DNA of 64,000 bases from contig JAAVTG010000693.1 of the NCBI GenBank assembly GCA_011947345.1, positions 186,001-250,000 on the forward strand, given 5' to 3'. The translations under genes were made by a program, and so were the position numbers. The DNA is from Phytophthora quininea (Eukaryota; Oomycota; Peronosporomycetes; Peronosporales; Peronosporaceae). Shown here one piece after another: positions 40,304 to 52,553 of the stretch (positions are counted from its first letter, which is position 1; each line of letters opens with the position of its first letter). Below the pieces are notes generated by a model that saw only the letters and a program-made list of their open reading frames with translations, did no database searches and was not told the origin of the DNA.

Positions 40304-43300
40304 ATGCGCGGCGGTCGCAGCAACTGGGGCCGCTACCAGCAGCAGCCTCCACGCGGCCAGCAGCGCTACTACCAGGCCCCACTGCCTCTACCCGTCGCCA
40401 ACAGCGGTCATGTCCAGAGAGACGTCGTGGCCTTCATCGAAGGCTTCCGAGCCGAGCGCTCGAGCCTCTCAACGCCTCCCAACGCCATCAGCATCGACGT
40501 CATCGTGCGAGCCATTTGCAGTCACTTCCGTACGTGGCTTAAAGTCCTTTTCTTCCTACAAAGTATAGTTATTATTATTTATTTGCAGGCGTCAATGCGT
40601 TCGAAGAGCTCATGGGGACAAGTGCACTGCAGTTGCCAGTGCTGAGACAGCTGCACACTGTCAACCAGCGAGTCTGGACCTTTGTGACCTGCTTCATGCA
40701 GAGTCGACGCGTCAACACCTTGTTCGAGTGCCAGCAAGCTTTCCTGCAACACGAAGGCGTCCGGTCTTTCCACGAGCTGAAGATCGGCAATTCGTTTCTA
40801 CATACTGAAGCTGTGCAGACCTTGTACCACTCGCCAGTGGCAGTAATGAACATCTCGACGAGAGAGGTGCTGGCGTGTCTGAAGCAGTTCGAGACGATGC
40901 TCGGCCACGACGCGTTCCGAGCCTCTTCGCACATTGATCTGAACGAGTTCCTGCAGTTCTTGGCGCAGCAATATCGACAGCCAAGTGCACAAGCGATGGG
41001 GGTAGTAATAGACCCGAACGGGTTTGGAGTCTACGTGGGAATGCTGCGACGTGTGGCGAACCAGGAGATGAAAGAGATGAAGAACCTGGAGCAGGAATTC
41101 CAGCGAGAAGTGGCCGAGAAGGTCTTCCAGCTGACAAAGGAGAAGTTTAGTACGGACAATCGACAGCAGGCATTGGAGGATCTATTGGAGCAGACAAATG
41201 CTCGCTCACAGCAAGAAGAGGAGGTCAAAGGTGCTAAAACTAAGGGCGGCGGCAAGAAGGGCATCATGCAGTCGCTGTCGCTCGACATGCTGAAGCGAGT
41301 GACCGACGTGGACGTGTATTTGGACAACGTGCTGCGTCGGAAAGCTGCGACAGACGCCAAGAGCCCGAACAAGTTCCGAAGACCGATTTCGTCGCAGGAG
41401 ATCGCCGAGACAGACACGAAGCTTCGCAACCAGCTTGCGCGCTTTCTCGTGTCATCACAGAAAAGCAAACATCACTCGAGACTCAAGGTGATAACCTGGG
41501 TTATTTGCAGTATTATGGCCAAGACGTATGCTCTTCTGTTGAGTGACGACAAACTACCTGACGAAGAAGCTGAAGGTGTTGCCGGAGCAACAACAGCTGC
41601 AGACGAAAGTGACAAGGAAGAGTGCGATTGTTGCTGTGTGGGTAAAGAATCGTGTACCTGCTCGTGTTCATGTTCATGTCACGTTGAGTTCAGTGACGAA
41701 GAAGACGATGAAGACGCTGAGGAGGACAGCAAAGACACAAAGACGGATAAATCTGCCACTCCTCACGAGCTTCCTGTCCGGCCAAGCCAGGAATCGAGTA
41801 CAGCAGCGCCTGCAACGGTGGAGATACCGCTGGAAAAAGTCGAAGCTGTGATCAAGGACTTTCTGGTATCGCAAAGCGAGAGTCCACAGACTGCAAAGGA
41901 TGTACTGCAGACTCTGTCTTCCCTGGAAACACATTTGACCGAAACGTTTTCAGTGAAACCTGGGTCTAAGATCTGGGCAGGAAGGGAATCGCTGTTGCAC
42001 TTATTAAGGGATCTCGTGAGTGATACAGATAGCAGCGACGTTGACGCTGTAGGACTGCAGGTGGCCAGAATGATGGGGTCGCTCAATGAAAATCGCGCGG
42101 ATCACAGAAGCTACAAGCGCGAAATCGCGCTGGAAAAGGAGGTGCTGCCGTTTATTCGCGAGTGTAGGGCTGTGGTGGCTTCATCGCCGTCGCTTTCATC
42201 ACTAGCAACAGAGAAACAACAGCAGTGGATTGCGCGACGTCTCTCTCTTCAGTTTGGCTGCTCAAGTGTTGAAGATTTTGGAGTTTCTACGATGGAGGAG
42301 TTGCTCAAACTTGGGGACATGGAGCTAACGACTGGCAAGCTTCTCAGTCGTCGTCGATCCTGAAATATGCCAGCGCAGTGGATGTCACCCGCGATGAGTT
42401 CGACACAGCTACTCCGGAGGAGGCAACAGGTAAGTCAGCGCAGCTGAAACTATTGACGGATGAAGCACTGGCGAAGCTACGCCAGTGTCCGTGCTTAGTG
42501 GATGTGTCATTGTTCATGAATTGGCAAGAGCGGTATGCCCCGTTGTGTGGGCCATTGCGCTTGTTTATTCGGATGCATGAAATGATTCTACTTGATCATG
42601 CATCGTCATCAAACACCTATATGTTTGTGTGCTGTTTGAACGGAACGATTCTGCGTGTCAACGAGAAGTCGACGCCATCAGACTTGGAGCTGCTGCTCGC
42701 GCGAGCTCAACAAGCAAACGCCATTGTAGCTCCGAGCCAGGTAGCTGTTCTCCTGGTGTCTATGATCGTGACGTGCAGGGGCCAATCCAACTTCCCGAAG
42801 CAACTCGTCCAAGCTCACTTGCGGGCGTATTTAGTGCAGACGTCCAAGAGATTGGCAAGCAGCCATAAGAACAAGAATGCAGACAATTATGCGGCGCGCT
42901 TTGTGCTGGAGGTTCTTCAAGAGACTCCTGCCGAATTTGCAGCTTTTGTACTGGAGGTGTTTCTGGACATACTCGCGACTGCTGCAAACAGTGCTGCTGC
43001 TTATCGGGCTGCGGATAGTATTTGGGCCGCGTGCAGGACGGATGTGGAGCGAAAAACGTTAGCGTTGATTTCGAAGCAAAGCTCGTTGGCAGTGTGGACG
43101 GAACAAACAGAGGCATGGTATCGCTCAAGGGAGGATCTGACTGGTGCTCATGAGTGTGACGAAGTTTCGATGGTTGATGTGGAGAGCGGCAATGCAAAAC
43201 CCGCACCTGCTACTGGAACGACCGACGCCAATATTCAGGAAGGAAGCAAAGCTATCTCAGCCGACTTTGCAGATTCCAACGCGCCGCTAGCAGTCTTTTC

Positions 43301-46300
43301 GAGCGAGGAATTTAACTCAAACGGTGCTGAGCTTGCCCAAATAGAACCACAGGACACAGGCTCGTGCCGCTCATTTATTGACGATCTGCGCAGGAAGCAA
43401 TTTGGCGTTGGGCTGGAGATTCCGGACGAGGCGACGACGTCGGTTCTACTCATTCAGCAGCAGCGCTTAGAGCGTGCGCTAAAGCGGCTCAGCGATGAGC
43501 TGTACAGTGAAAGCACGCACTTCGTCCTCGAGTTGCTGCAGAACGCAGACGATAACGTGTACGACAGTTCTGTGGTCCCTCGTGGCGAATTCACGTTGAC
43601 CGGAAACCACGAAATTGTGTTTCACAACAACGAGCGAGGGTTTTCACCGGAGAATATCCAGGCAATCTGCGATGTTGGCGCGTCGACTAAGGCTGCAGTT
43701 GGTTCGGAAGCAAGCATTGGCAAGAAAGGTATCGGCTTCAAGAGCGTGTTCAAAGTATCCGATAACCCTCAAGTGCATTCGAACGGATTCCACATCTGCT
43801 TCCACGCGAAGAATGCTCAGCACGGCAATGGCATGGGGTACATTCTGCCGTACTGGCTGGATGATGCCACGCAATGGAAGCTCAAACGCGGGACGACGTT
43901 TGTTCTGCCGCTAAACGACGCATCTGTGCCGCGACTCGGTGAAATTTCACAGGCGCTCATGACGTACGAGCCGTCTGTTCTACTGTTTCTCCGACGGATC
44001 CGCGAGCTTCGGTTGCGCGATGAAAGTCAGGGCCGAGGACTTCACTTCCTCAAAAGGAAAACATTATTCAGACGGATGTCTACGTCGTTCAGCTATTCTC
44101 TCGACAGAATGTGGACAACGCGGAAGTCGAACAGCAAAAGTGGCTGGTGGTGAAGGACAAGCTGGATCCGCCGTCAATGTTAGAAAGAAACAATCCGACG
44201 GAGATTGCACTGGCGTTCCCATTTGATGTGGCAAACGACGACTCCAGCGACTCGCTTGATCGACCCCTCTGCAGCAAGTATTCGCATATCTACCGCTAAG
44301 ATCGTATGGCTTCCGCTTCATTTTACAGGGAGATTTCGAAATCCAAGTTCTCGAGAGGCCATCACGAATGGAAGTGAGTGGAACGAGTGGCTCGTGTCCA
44401 AGTTCCCAAAGCTGGTACGAACTGCTGTAAGCAGCTATATTGCTGGGGTGACAAGCGTGGGTGATGACAAACAAGAAACCAGCGACGTGGGGAAACTGAC
44501 CGAATCATCACGGCGATTTCACACTTGGTCTCGCTGCTTCCGTATGAAAACGAAGTGCAGGCTCCTTTCCGACGGATCGTCCCAGAGATCATGAGCGAGC
44601 TCCGACAAGTTCGATGGTTGGCTTGTGCTTCCTCTGTCCCATCCTCGGAACTGCTGAGGCCCGTTGAGCTGCTTGACTGCACCGAGCTCACAAGAGGCGA
44701 CGTCAGCGACAACATGGCCGTGCTTTTAGAAGCTTTGAGCGAGAAAACTCTGGCGTCAACCTTCAACAAGCGTTTCCTACACCCAGTTCTCTCTCGGAGA
44801 ATGCCACCGTTGCTGAAAAGTCAGCTGCGTATCGAGCAGCTTCATTCGTCTCATATCATGCGAGTGTTGTGTCTGTCAGAGGAAAGAGACGACATTGGTT
44901 GGACTATGAAAATGTTGACCCTACTGGCCAAGTTGTGGAGGAAAGACCGCCATTTTAGCTTACTACTCCAAGAGTTGCGGCTGATAAAGTGCTTCCCATT
45001 ACAACGCAAAGTCGGTAGTGATAAAACAATGTGGGTGTCGCTAGCTGATGGACACGACTCCCTCTTTGTGACTTCTGTTCACGCTGGTAGTGGCGATGGA
45101 GTGGATAAGGAATTGCATTCTGGTGGCCAGTCGTACGAATTCTTGGGCGACTTGCGCATCCTGGACGACGACTTTACGAAGGCTATCAGCACGAGTGTGA
45201 AGTTGCGCAGCTTCTTGATGAGCGACGTGGGTATTCACGTGATGGCAGATCACGACTTAATTCGCCATCACCTTCTACCGAAGATGAACGTGCTGCGCTC
45301 TGGTTCGAGGGACACAATGACTGACAGAGCAGCCGACGAAGATCTTCAGGCGGCGATGGAATATGGACGATTCTGTCAGCCCATTTGGTACGTTGTCAGC
45401 AGTGCTCGATGCAAGCTGATATTAAGGCCCACATGGTTGTGGCGACAAGTTCCGGAACTGTTGTTGGAGTGCACACCACGGACGTGTTCGTCGTCTTGCC
45501 ATCGACATACAACACAATGGCTGAATTGCTTTCGTGGCTGACGGGCAAAATCAAGGAAGATGGCCAGAAAGACAAGCATCTGAACATTTTGTCAGGCGAA
45601 TACTTTGCAAAGCAGACTACTGGCAGCGGCAAAGCGTATTCGAGATCGCAAGATGCTCCATGGGAGCGATTGCTCGTGGAAGTTTGCAACCTTCCACTAT
45701 TGTTTGAGGTGGAGTCGACTAAGATTGAGCGTTCAATCTCTGGTTTAGAGCAAGTTTTGAAGTGGATCGAGCTGGTGGACGACGTATCGGTGAAGCGGAG
45801 CGTTTCAAAGCTGTTGGCGCAGTATTTCGACAAACATTGGAGCGTTGGCGACGAGGATGCCAACATGGACATTCCGAGTGACGACCACAAGACAAGCTGG
45901 GCTTTTGGAGAAAGTATCAGTGGCTGGAGGGATCTGATAAACAGTTCCACTGCTCCACCGATCTGTGGCTTTCGGATGAGACAGTCACACGGTTGTTTTC
46001 TGCCGGCTTGGTGACGTACACCTCAATTGTATGGAGCAATGAGGCCTTTTCTAGACGTGTATTGGGTATGAAATGCGTGCCAGAGTGGAAGGATGTGCTT
46101 CCAGTCATCTCGAGCCTGTCGGTTGATTCAACCTTGGTCCCGAATCTGGAGACTAGTCGCATGGTCCGCATGTATTCGTTCCTGTGGGAAGAGAGCCAAC
46201 GCTCGGATACATGCCGAGCGGAGGTTGCCATGGCTTTCTCACGTAAAATGCTGATCTTCATTCCGTCCGCGCAAGAGAATGACCGTCGCTTTGTTGGCGC

Positions 46301-48571
46301 AATGCGTGTGGTGTGGTCCTCGACAGCATACAACGGCAATCTGGCGGCGTTGGACACGATCTATCCGAAGCATTTGAGCGACTTCTTCACTGACGTCTGT
46401 GGCATCCAGCGAAAACCATCGACGTCAATTCTGTGTGAGCTGCTCAAGGGGCAACTAGAACGACACGATGGCCAACATGCCAACGCAGCGGAGCAGAAGA
46501 AATCGTGGAAGAAGCATGTGCTGCCGATTCTAAGCGCCCTCTCCAAGAAGACTAAAAAGCGATCACTACCCAAATCCGAATCTCGAGAGATCAAGAAAAC
46601 ACTGAAAGCTGTGCAGTGGATCCCAGTGCGAAGCCTCAGTGGTGTGGACGGTGGTCTATCGTTCTGCTGCGCTAAAGACCAGCCAATTCGATCTACCACC
46701 GAAGAAGATGAGAAGCTGTTAAAGCTACTGGTGGCGCTTTCTAAGAGCATCTCGCCAGTCAGCGAGAAGAAGAAACGCACAGATGCAGATACCATCAACA
46801 TCCTCCAGCAAGATGGTCTTTTGGGCGATGGCGAGTTGATCTCATTGTTCGATTTGGTAAAGATTCCGACGCTGTCGTCGCATTTAGTAGCACACGCAAA
46901 CACGTGGTGCAATCTGCTAACTAGTTATGCCGCCAAGATTGACAACAAAAGGGCAAGAAGAAACTGGTGAAGGTCGAGCAGTTTGTGGTGAAAGTGTGGG
47001 CTAAGGCATTCTCCGACGCCGCATCCTTTGGCGACGGTGAAGCCCAATTCCAGCGTACGATCCAGCGCTTGAAGCTCTTTCCAACAATCGACGACGGTTG
47101 TCGATGCGCACAAGCTACCGACATGTACATTAACGACCAGTCGGAGCTTCCTGAAAGTGACTTGCGAACAGTGGAAAGGCAGCAACTCGGACATTTCAGC
47201 ACTTGGTCTCTTTTCGTGGAACTACTTCGCAGAAGATGACAACCACGAGGCGATTCGCGCTCAAACGTTCCTGGAGGATTTCTGCGGCATGAAGTCGCTG
47301 AAGAAACACTTGCAGCATGAAGTCAGTGTTCTCAGCACACAACGCGCTGCCAGTGAAGCATTCCATAGCAAACTGCGCAGTTTGTTGGGCCTGGCCCAGC
47401 GAGTCCTGTTTCACAACCATCGGCGAGTATTTGACCAACTTGAGCACGACAAGATCGCCGCGTTGGCAATGCAGTTGCGGTGCGTCTTGGTAGATGGGCA
47501 GGATGGCTTTCAAGTGGTTTACCGAGTTGGGAGCTTGTTTAGTCTTCGACGCGGAGCCGAGACGCTTTCGCAGTGCTTTCTTGATGTGTCATCGTGCACT
47601 TTGTACGTGCAGGTGGTCACGGGCGATGAGGAATCGAGTGGGCTGTTCCAGGTACTGCTGGAGGTCTCACGCAAGCTCTTTGGCACCAATGTGGCGTCGA
47701 ACGTCGCGAATTTGCTGTATCTGAGTTCGTTGCAAGCGAACTCGGTCGCGAGAGAGCAGTGGCTTGTGCATACGCAGAAGTTGCCGCCAGTGTCCGCCAA
47801 AGAGGTCGGGAAGTTATGGGTGGAAGTATCTGAGGACGCAGAGAGGACAATCGCGAGACTGCGCGGGTGAAACGCGACTCTCTTGAGTGTTTGGAGGACG
47901 GCGAGATCGCAGGAGAAGAGTTGCCGACGAAGAAGTTCCACGCAGCACCTCCAAGCGCTGATGATCAAACAGTCCAAGCGCAGACGGCTAGCTATCCGCC
48001 GTTGCCGCCTTCCAACAATTACAACCACGGAGCTATTCCCAATGGCTCAAGCTACGGCAACCAAGCTCAAGCTCCGTACCCACCACTTCCACCGCAATCA
48101 TATAACACGATTGAAGACTCGTCTTATCCTCCACTACCCGCATCTAGTCAGGGACTGCCAGCACTGTCATTGACGAACGCGATGACGAAGGAGGAGCGAG
48201 AAGCTATCGGCCGTTGGGGAGAAGAATATGTGTTCAACCAGCTCAAGCAGCAACATGCCGAAGAGAAGACAGAGTTGGCGGTGGAATGGGTGAACGAGAA
48301 AGAGGAGTCTGGTCTTCCGTATGACGTGACACTGGCATTGGGAGGCAGAGTGGTGGAGTACATCGAGGTGAAGTCGACGCGCACGATGGAGAAGGGCGTG
48401 TTTGAGATCAGTATGAACGAGCTGGACCAAGCAGCCATCCACGGCTCGACGTACAGCATCTATCGCGTGTTCAACGCTGGCAACCCGTCGCTGTGCCGGG
48501 TCATCCGCATGAAGAACCCTGTGTCGTTAGTGCGTCAACGCAAGATCCAGTTGGCTCTGGTGATGCAGTAA
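40304..48571 (+). CDS. NOV: NO VEIN-like giant GHKL-ATPase/DUF3883 protein (many frame breaks)
   Basis: Very large gene of about 2,730 codons; exon 1 40304-40529, intron 40530-40588, then one long exon. The N-terminal third is helical with an acidic Cys-rich patch (CDCCCVGKESCTCSCSCSCH). At ~43500-43950 lies a sacsin/Hsp90-type ATPase: FVLELLQNADDN, ICDVGASTK, SIGKKGIGFKSVFKVSD. Just after it, FRFILQGDFEI and SSREAITNGSEWNEWL match the plant NOV extension. The last ~130 residues form DUF3883 (GRWGEEYVFNQL, VEYIEVKSTR), a nuclease-fold-like domain. Arabidopsis NOV is nuclear and needed for vascular cell fate; the biochemical role is unknown. The frame shifts near 42355, 44075, 44265, 44340, 44520, 45395, 46010, 46960, 47200 and 47849. 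Nearly all are equivalent to one missing base, and homology continues across them, so I annotate one gene rather than ten. Confidence 0.85.
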
Positions 48572-48646
48572 ATCGACGTATTTCACGCTGAGAAGCTCAG
48601 TCTAAAACTTCGTGTGAAAGCCGCGAATAAATTGACATATCTATCT
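48572..48646. other. Convergent 3' spacer
   Basis: 75 bp between NOV and the minus-strand membrane-protein gene; contains AATAAATTG-type sequence suitable for polyadenylation. Confidence 0.4.
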
Positions 48647-49611
48647 CTAAAACTCGTACGTGAAGGACTTCTTGGCGACCATCTCGGTCGGCTCTTTCTC
48701 CACAGAGCTATTGGGGTCTAACATAGCGATGAATTCGCTGTTGATGGCGGACGGAGATTGATTCTGCTCCCGTTTTCCTTTGCGCGACAGACCCATCCGT
48801 CGTCGACTCCCAGGCTTGTTCGTAGCTCCAAACAACGGCGCCGGCGGGCCTTGCTTCGGGTCTGCCTGTTGTTGCTGCTTTTGAGGGAATTGCTGCGGTT
48901 GATCCTGAACTGGCACCTGCGCACTCGGTTGTTTGTACGCTTGCCACGGCTTCTTCGGAGGTTGCTCCGATGCATTGCTGCTGATCACATGCACCGTGTA
49001 ATTCTCTTCCTGGTTCTGGTGTTGATAATTCCGCTGCTCCGGCTCAATTGGGGATTTCTGCGGTCGATAATTCTGCTCGATGTCGTCTTCATCTTCCGAA
49101 TCCAAGTGCGGCGGTCGGTCTCCAATGAACGAGTTGCCGTAGTCGTCCACTTCCACCTCCGTCAAACGCTTCATGTCCATCACAAACCGCCCCACATCTG
49201 CCACGCAAAGAGCGCCGAGACGCCTAAGGACGGCCCTGTCTTGACGACCATGTCCTGGTCCCACACGAGGAAGCACAGCGCGTAAATCCACACGACGATC
49301 TTGCCGTGCAGCATGTTCCGCTCAAAGTTCTCGGGCGACGGGAAGATGGTTCTGGACAGTTTGGGGCCGTACACGAGCATCACAGACAGAACCAGCGGCA
49401 CCCAGGCCAGCGTGTACAGCGTCTGCAGTTCCTGCTCGTCCTGCATCGACTCGTCCGGGCACTGGAAGAAGGACGCCACCAGCGACGCCGACAGATAGAA
49501 CTCGAGACCGCAGACCAGCATGGCCTTGAGCGAGTTCTCGTACAGCTCGTTGAGCCCCTTGAGCGGCTGGTCCACCAGCTCGCGCACAGCAGTCACAGGC
49601 TGGTCCAGCAT
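48647..49611 (-). CDS. Four-TM protein with Gln-rich tail, unknown family (one frame break)
   Basis: Start at 49611 (MLDQPVTAVRELVDQPLKGL). Four hydrophobic helices: LKAMLVCGLEFYLSASLVAS, LAWVPLVLSVMLVYG, GKIVVWIYALCFLVW and GVSALFAWQMWGG. After helix 4 the frame changes near 49185 (G-rich run) and continues FVMDMKRLTEVEVDDYGNSF, then a long polar tail with Glu/Asp and Gln/Pro-rich low-complexity sequence, a basic segment (SRRRMGLSRKGKREQ) and the end EMVAKKSFTYEF. It looks like a membrane protein with a long disordered cytosolic tail. No family recognised. Confidence 0.6.
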
Positions 49612-49744
49612 GAGCGTTACTTGGTCTGACTACTTGTGTCAAGTAGTCGGTGCTAAACGTGTTCTAATCCTAAATCTGTATCTGTTGCAGTTAATCTTTG
49701 CAGAGAAGATTTTTATAATATTTTGTCATAAAGCATCTTTTGTC
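49612..49744. promoter_or_regulatory. Bidirectional promoter region
   Basis: 133 bp between divergent start codons (49611 minus, 49745 plus). No defined element recognised. Confidence 0.4.
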
Positions 49745-51383
49745 ATGGAGTGGGGACCTCTGCAGCCGCTGCTGGCGCTCGTGGTGGCCGAGGACAGCGA
49801 CAATGTGGATCGCAAGCAGGCGGATCTGGCCGTGGCCTCGGCGCTGAGCGGAGACGACCTGACGCCCGCTATCAAGGCCGCTTCGATCGCCCAGATGGAC
49901 GTGGCGCTGGCCCACGACGCGCTGGCGGTGGACCGCAAGCCGCTGAGCTTCCTTCTGCTGCTGTACGTGATGACAATGATGCTATACATAATTTAACGAT
50001 TTATAACGTGATTTTCTTATTTCTTATGATGTTCAAACAGAGCTGCCAAGACGCACAAGATGGAGATAACGCTACGACACGAAGATCTGGGCGTGGAGGC
50101 TCGCGGCCGTCTACTACTGCAGATCTCCCAGTTCTTCTACCAAGTACCGGCAGCAGCAGCTGCTAAAGAAATCAAGAAAGGTGGGAAGAAGCATTTTTGG
50201 GTTGAAATACTGCACGGTTACGACATTTTCTGATGGTGATTTATTTAATTTCTAGTGAGTGTACTGTGCGACCAGTACGCTCGACTGTCTGTGGATATGC
50301 GTCAGAGTATCAAGACGATCTTCCCGCTTAAGTCCTTCTTGAAGCGCTTCCACCAGCAAGGGAACGCGGTGCTCACGCCGCTGCACGCGCAGTTCTTTTA
50401 TTTATGCCTGCACGCTAAGTGCTACTTCGCGGCCATGGAGATTCTGGACCAGTATGAAGAAGTTTTAGGAGTTTTGTTGGTTGATTCGCTTCTTTCTTTT
50501 AACGATTTTTTGTCTGTTGCTGCCAGACCGCTGATGGAGATTCACCCGCAGCCGCATCTGATCAGCTCGGTCGATTTCTTGAGCTACGCATACTACGGAG
50601 GCCTGCTGTACGTGGGGAGAAGCGGTACCAAGAAGCGCTCGACTTTTTCCAGCTAGCTATCACGGCTCCTGCGGTTTCTCTTAGCGCCTTCGTGGTCGAG
50701 TCATTCAAAAGATGCTGTTGGTGTCGCTCATCTTGCGCGGTGAAGCTGCGCTGCTGCCAAAGTACACACCATTCGTGGTTACGCGTCGCATTGAGAGCCA
50801 TTGCACGGCGTACACGGATCTCGTCAGCGCTTTCGTCGTGGAAAAGACGCTGGCAGCTGTGCAAGAAGTAGTGGGAAAGTATGAAGCACTTTATGTAGAG
50901 GACGGCAACTGGGGACTTGTGAAGCAATGCGTGCAGGCATTCCAACAGCGGAAGCTGCTGCAGCTCACGCGCACGTACGCGACCATCGAGCTAGCAGAGA
51001 TCGCGACTGCAGCGGGTATGACCAGCAGTGATGCTGTGGCCGCCGAGAAGATGCTGCTCACGTTGATCTCGACCGACCAGATGGATGCTGTCATCGACAA
51101 GCAGAAGGCGATGGTTCGCTTCGTGCTTGAGGACGAAGATGGCGGTGCTTACCAGGACGAACTGCAGGGCGAGGCCACCCGACAGCTTCAAGTTGAGATG
51201 GAAAAGCTCGTCCGAGTTGCGGACCAGCTGCGATTCATGGACGTGGAGCTGGTTACGAGCTCCAAGTTCCAGTCGCGCTTGCAAAAGGACAAGGAACGTC
51301 GGATGCGGATGAATATGCAGAACCAGCAAGGCGAGGAGCGCATGCTTGTCGAAGGTGGCACTGGTATGGACACGATGGAGTAG
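49745..51383 (+). CDS. CSN3: COP9 signalosome subunit 3
   Basis: PCI-domain subunit of the COP9 signalosome, which removes NEDD8 from cullin-RING ubiquitin ligases. Exons 49745-49962, 50041-50180, 50256-50451 and 50527-51383. CSN3 landmarks: LTPLHAQFFYLCLHAKCYFA, LSYAYYGGLLYVG, YQEALDFFQLAITAP, MLLVSLILRGEAALLPKYT, NWGLVKQCVQAFQQRKLLQL and the winged-helix part ending KAMVRFVLEDEDGG. A charged C-terminal tail follows. Two frame changes, near 50617 (G run) and 50710 (A run), interrupt an otherwise colinear match to the family; each is equivalent to one missing base. Length is about 460 residues, slightly above animal CSN3. Confidence 0.9.
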
Positions 51384-51408
51384 AATCCGAAGAACACTGC
51401 ATGACAAG

Positions 51409-52551
51409 TCAAGTTGTGTCCGCGATTAGATGCAGTTTTGAATTCTTGCTATCGTCCACCAGAGCCAACTGGATCTTGCGTTGACGCACTAACGACACAG
51501 GGTTCTTCATGCGGATGACCCGGCACAGCGACGGGTTGCCAGCGTTGAACACGCGATAGATGCTGTACGTTGAGCCGTGGATGGCTGCTTGGTCCAGCTC
51601 GTTCATACTGATCTCAAACACGCCCTTCTCCATCGTGCGCGTCGACTTCACCTCGATGTACTCCACCACTCTGCCTCCCGATGCCAGTGTCACGTCATAC
51701 GGAAGACCAGACTCCTCTTTCTCGTTCACCCATTCCACCGTCAACTCTGTCTTCTCTTCGGCATGTTGCTGCTTGAGCTGGTTGAACACGTATTCTTCTC
51801 CCCAACGGCCGATAGCCTCTCGCTCCTCCTTCGTCATTGCGTTCGTCAATGACAGTGCTGGCAGTCCCTGACTAGATGCGGGTAGTGGGGGATAAGACGA
51901 GTCTTCAATCGTGTTATACGATTGCGGTGGAAGTGGTGGGTACGGAGCTTGAGCTTGGTTGCCGTAGCTTGAGCCATTGGGAATAGCTCCGTGGTTGTAA
52001 TTGTTGGAAGGCGGCGACGGCGGATAGCTAGCCGTCTGCGCTTGGACGGTTTGATCATCAGCGCTTGGAGGTGCTGCGTGGAACTTCTTCATCGGCAACT
52101 CTTCTCCTGCGATCTCGCCGTCCTCCAAACACTCAAGAGAGTCGCGTTTCACCCGCGCAGTCTCGCGATTGTCCTTCTCTGCGTCCTCAGACACTTCCAC
52201 CCATAACTTCCCGACCTCTTTGGCGGACACTGGCGGCAACTTCTGCGTATGCACAAGCCACTGCTCTCTCGCGACCGAGTTCGCTTGCAACGAACTCAGA
52301 TACAGCAAATTCGCGACGTTCGACGCCACATTGGCGCCAAAGAGCTTGCGTGAGACCTCCAGCAGTACCGGGAACAGCCCACTCGATTCCTCATCGCCCG
52401 TGACCACCTGCACGTACAAAGTGCACGCTGACACATCAAGAAAGCACTGCGAAAGTGACTCAGCCCCGCGTCGAAGACTAAACAAGCTCCCAACTCGGTA
52501 AACCACTTGAAAGCCATCCTGTCCATCTACCAAGACGCACCGCAACTGCAT
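51409..52551 (-). CDS. Truncated NOV C-terminal copy with DUF3883 domain
   Basis: Open frame of 380 residues, nearly identical to the C-terminal part of the NOV-like gene (47467-48562) and inverted relative to it. It begins at a Met internal to NOV (MQLRCVLVDGQDGFQVVYRV), keeps the Pro-rich linker (AQAPYPPLPPQS) and the whole DUF3883 domain (IGRWGEEYVFNQLKQQHAEE, VEYIEVKSTRTMEKG), then diverges after LALV to end DDSKNSKLHLIADTT. It lacks the ATPase. Unlike the original it has no frame break: at the position matching 47849 it has GAGAAGGAC where the original has GAGAGGAC. Replacements are few. Whether it has a promoter is unknown. Confidence 0.75.
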   Translation of the reverse strand: MQLRCVLVDGQDGFQVVYRVGSLFSLRRGAESLSQCFLDVSACTLYVQVVTGDEESSGLFPVLLEVSRKLFGANVASNVANLLYLSSLQANSVAREQWLVHTQKLPPVSAKEVGKLWVEVSEDAEKDNRETARVKRDSLECLEDGEIAGEELPMKKFHAAPPSADDQTVQAQTASYPPSPPSNNYNHGAIPNGSSYGNQAQAPYPPLPPQSYNTIEDSSYPPLPASSQGLPALSLTNAMTKEEREAIGRWGEEYVFNQLKQQHAEEKTELTVEWVNEKEESGLPYDVTLASGGRVVEYIEVKSTRTMEKGVFEISMNELDQAAIHGSTYSIYRVFNAGNPSLCRVIRMKNPVSLVRQRKIQLALVDDSKNSKLHLIADTT

Positions 52552-52553
52552 TC
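51457..52553 (-). repeat. Inverted duplicate of the NOV 3' end (1.1 kb)
   Basis: Reverse-complement copy of 47467-48562, about 98-99% identical. The arms enclose the minus-strand membrane gene and CSN3. The copy is one base longer, matching the extra A. Boundaries are sharp at LALV and at the internal Met. Confidence 0.95.
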
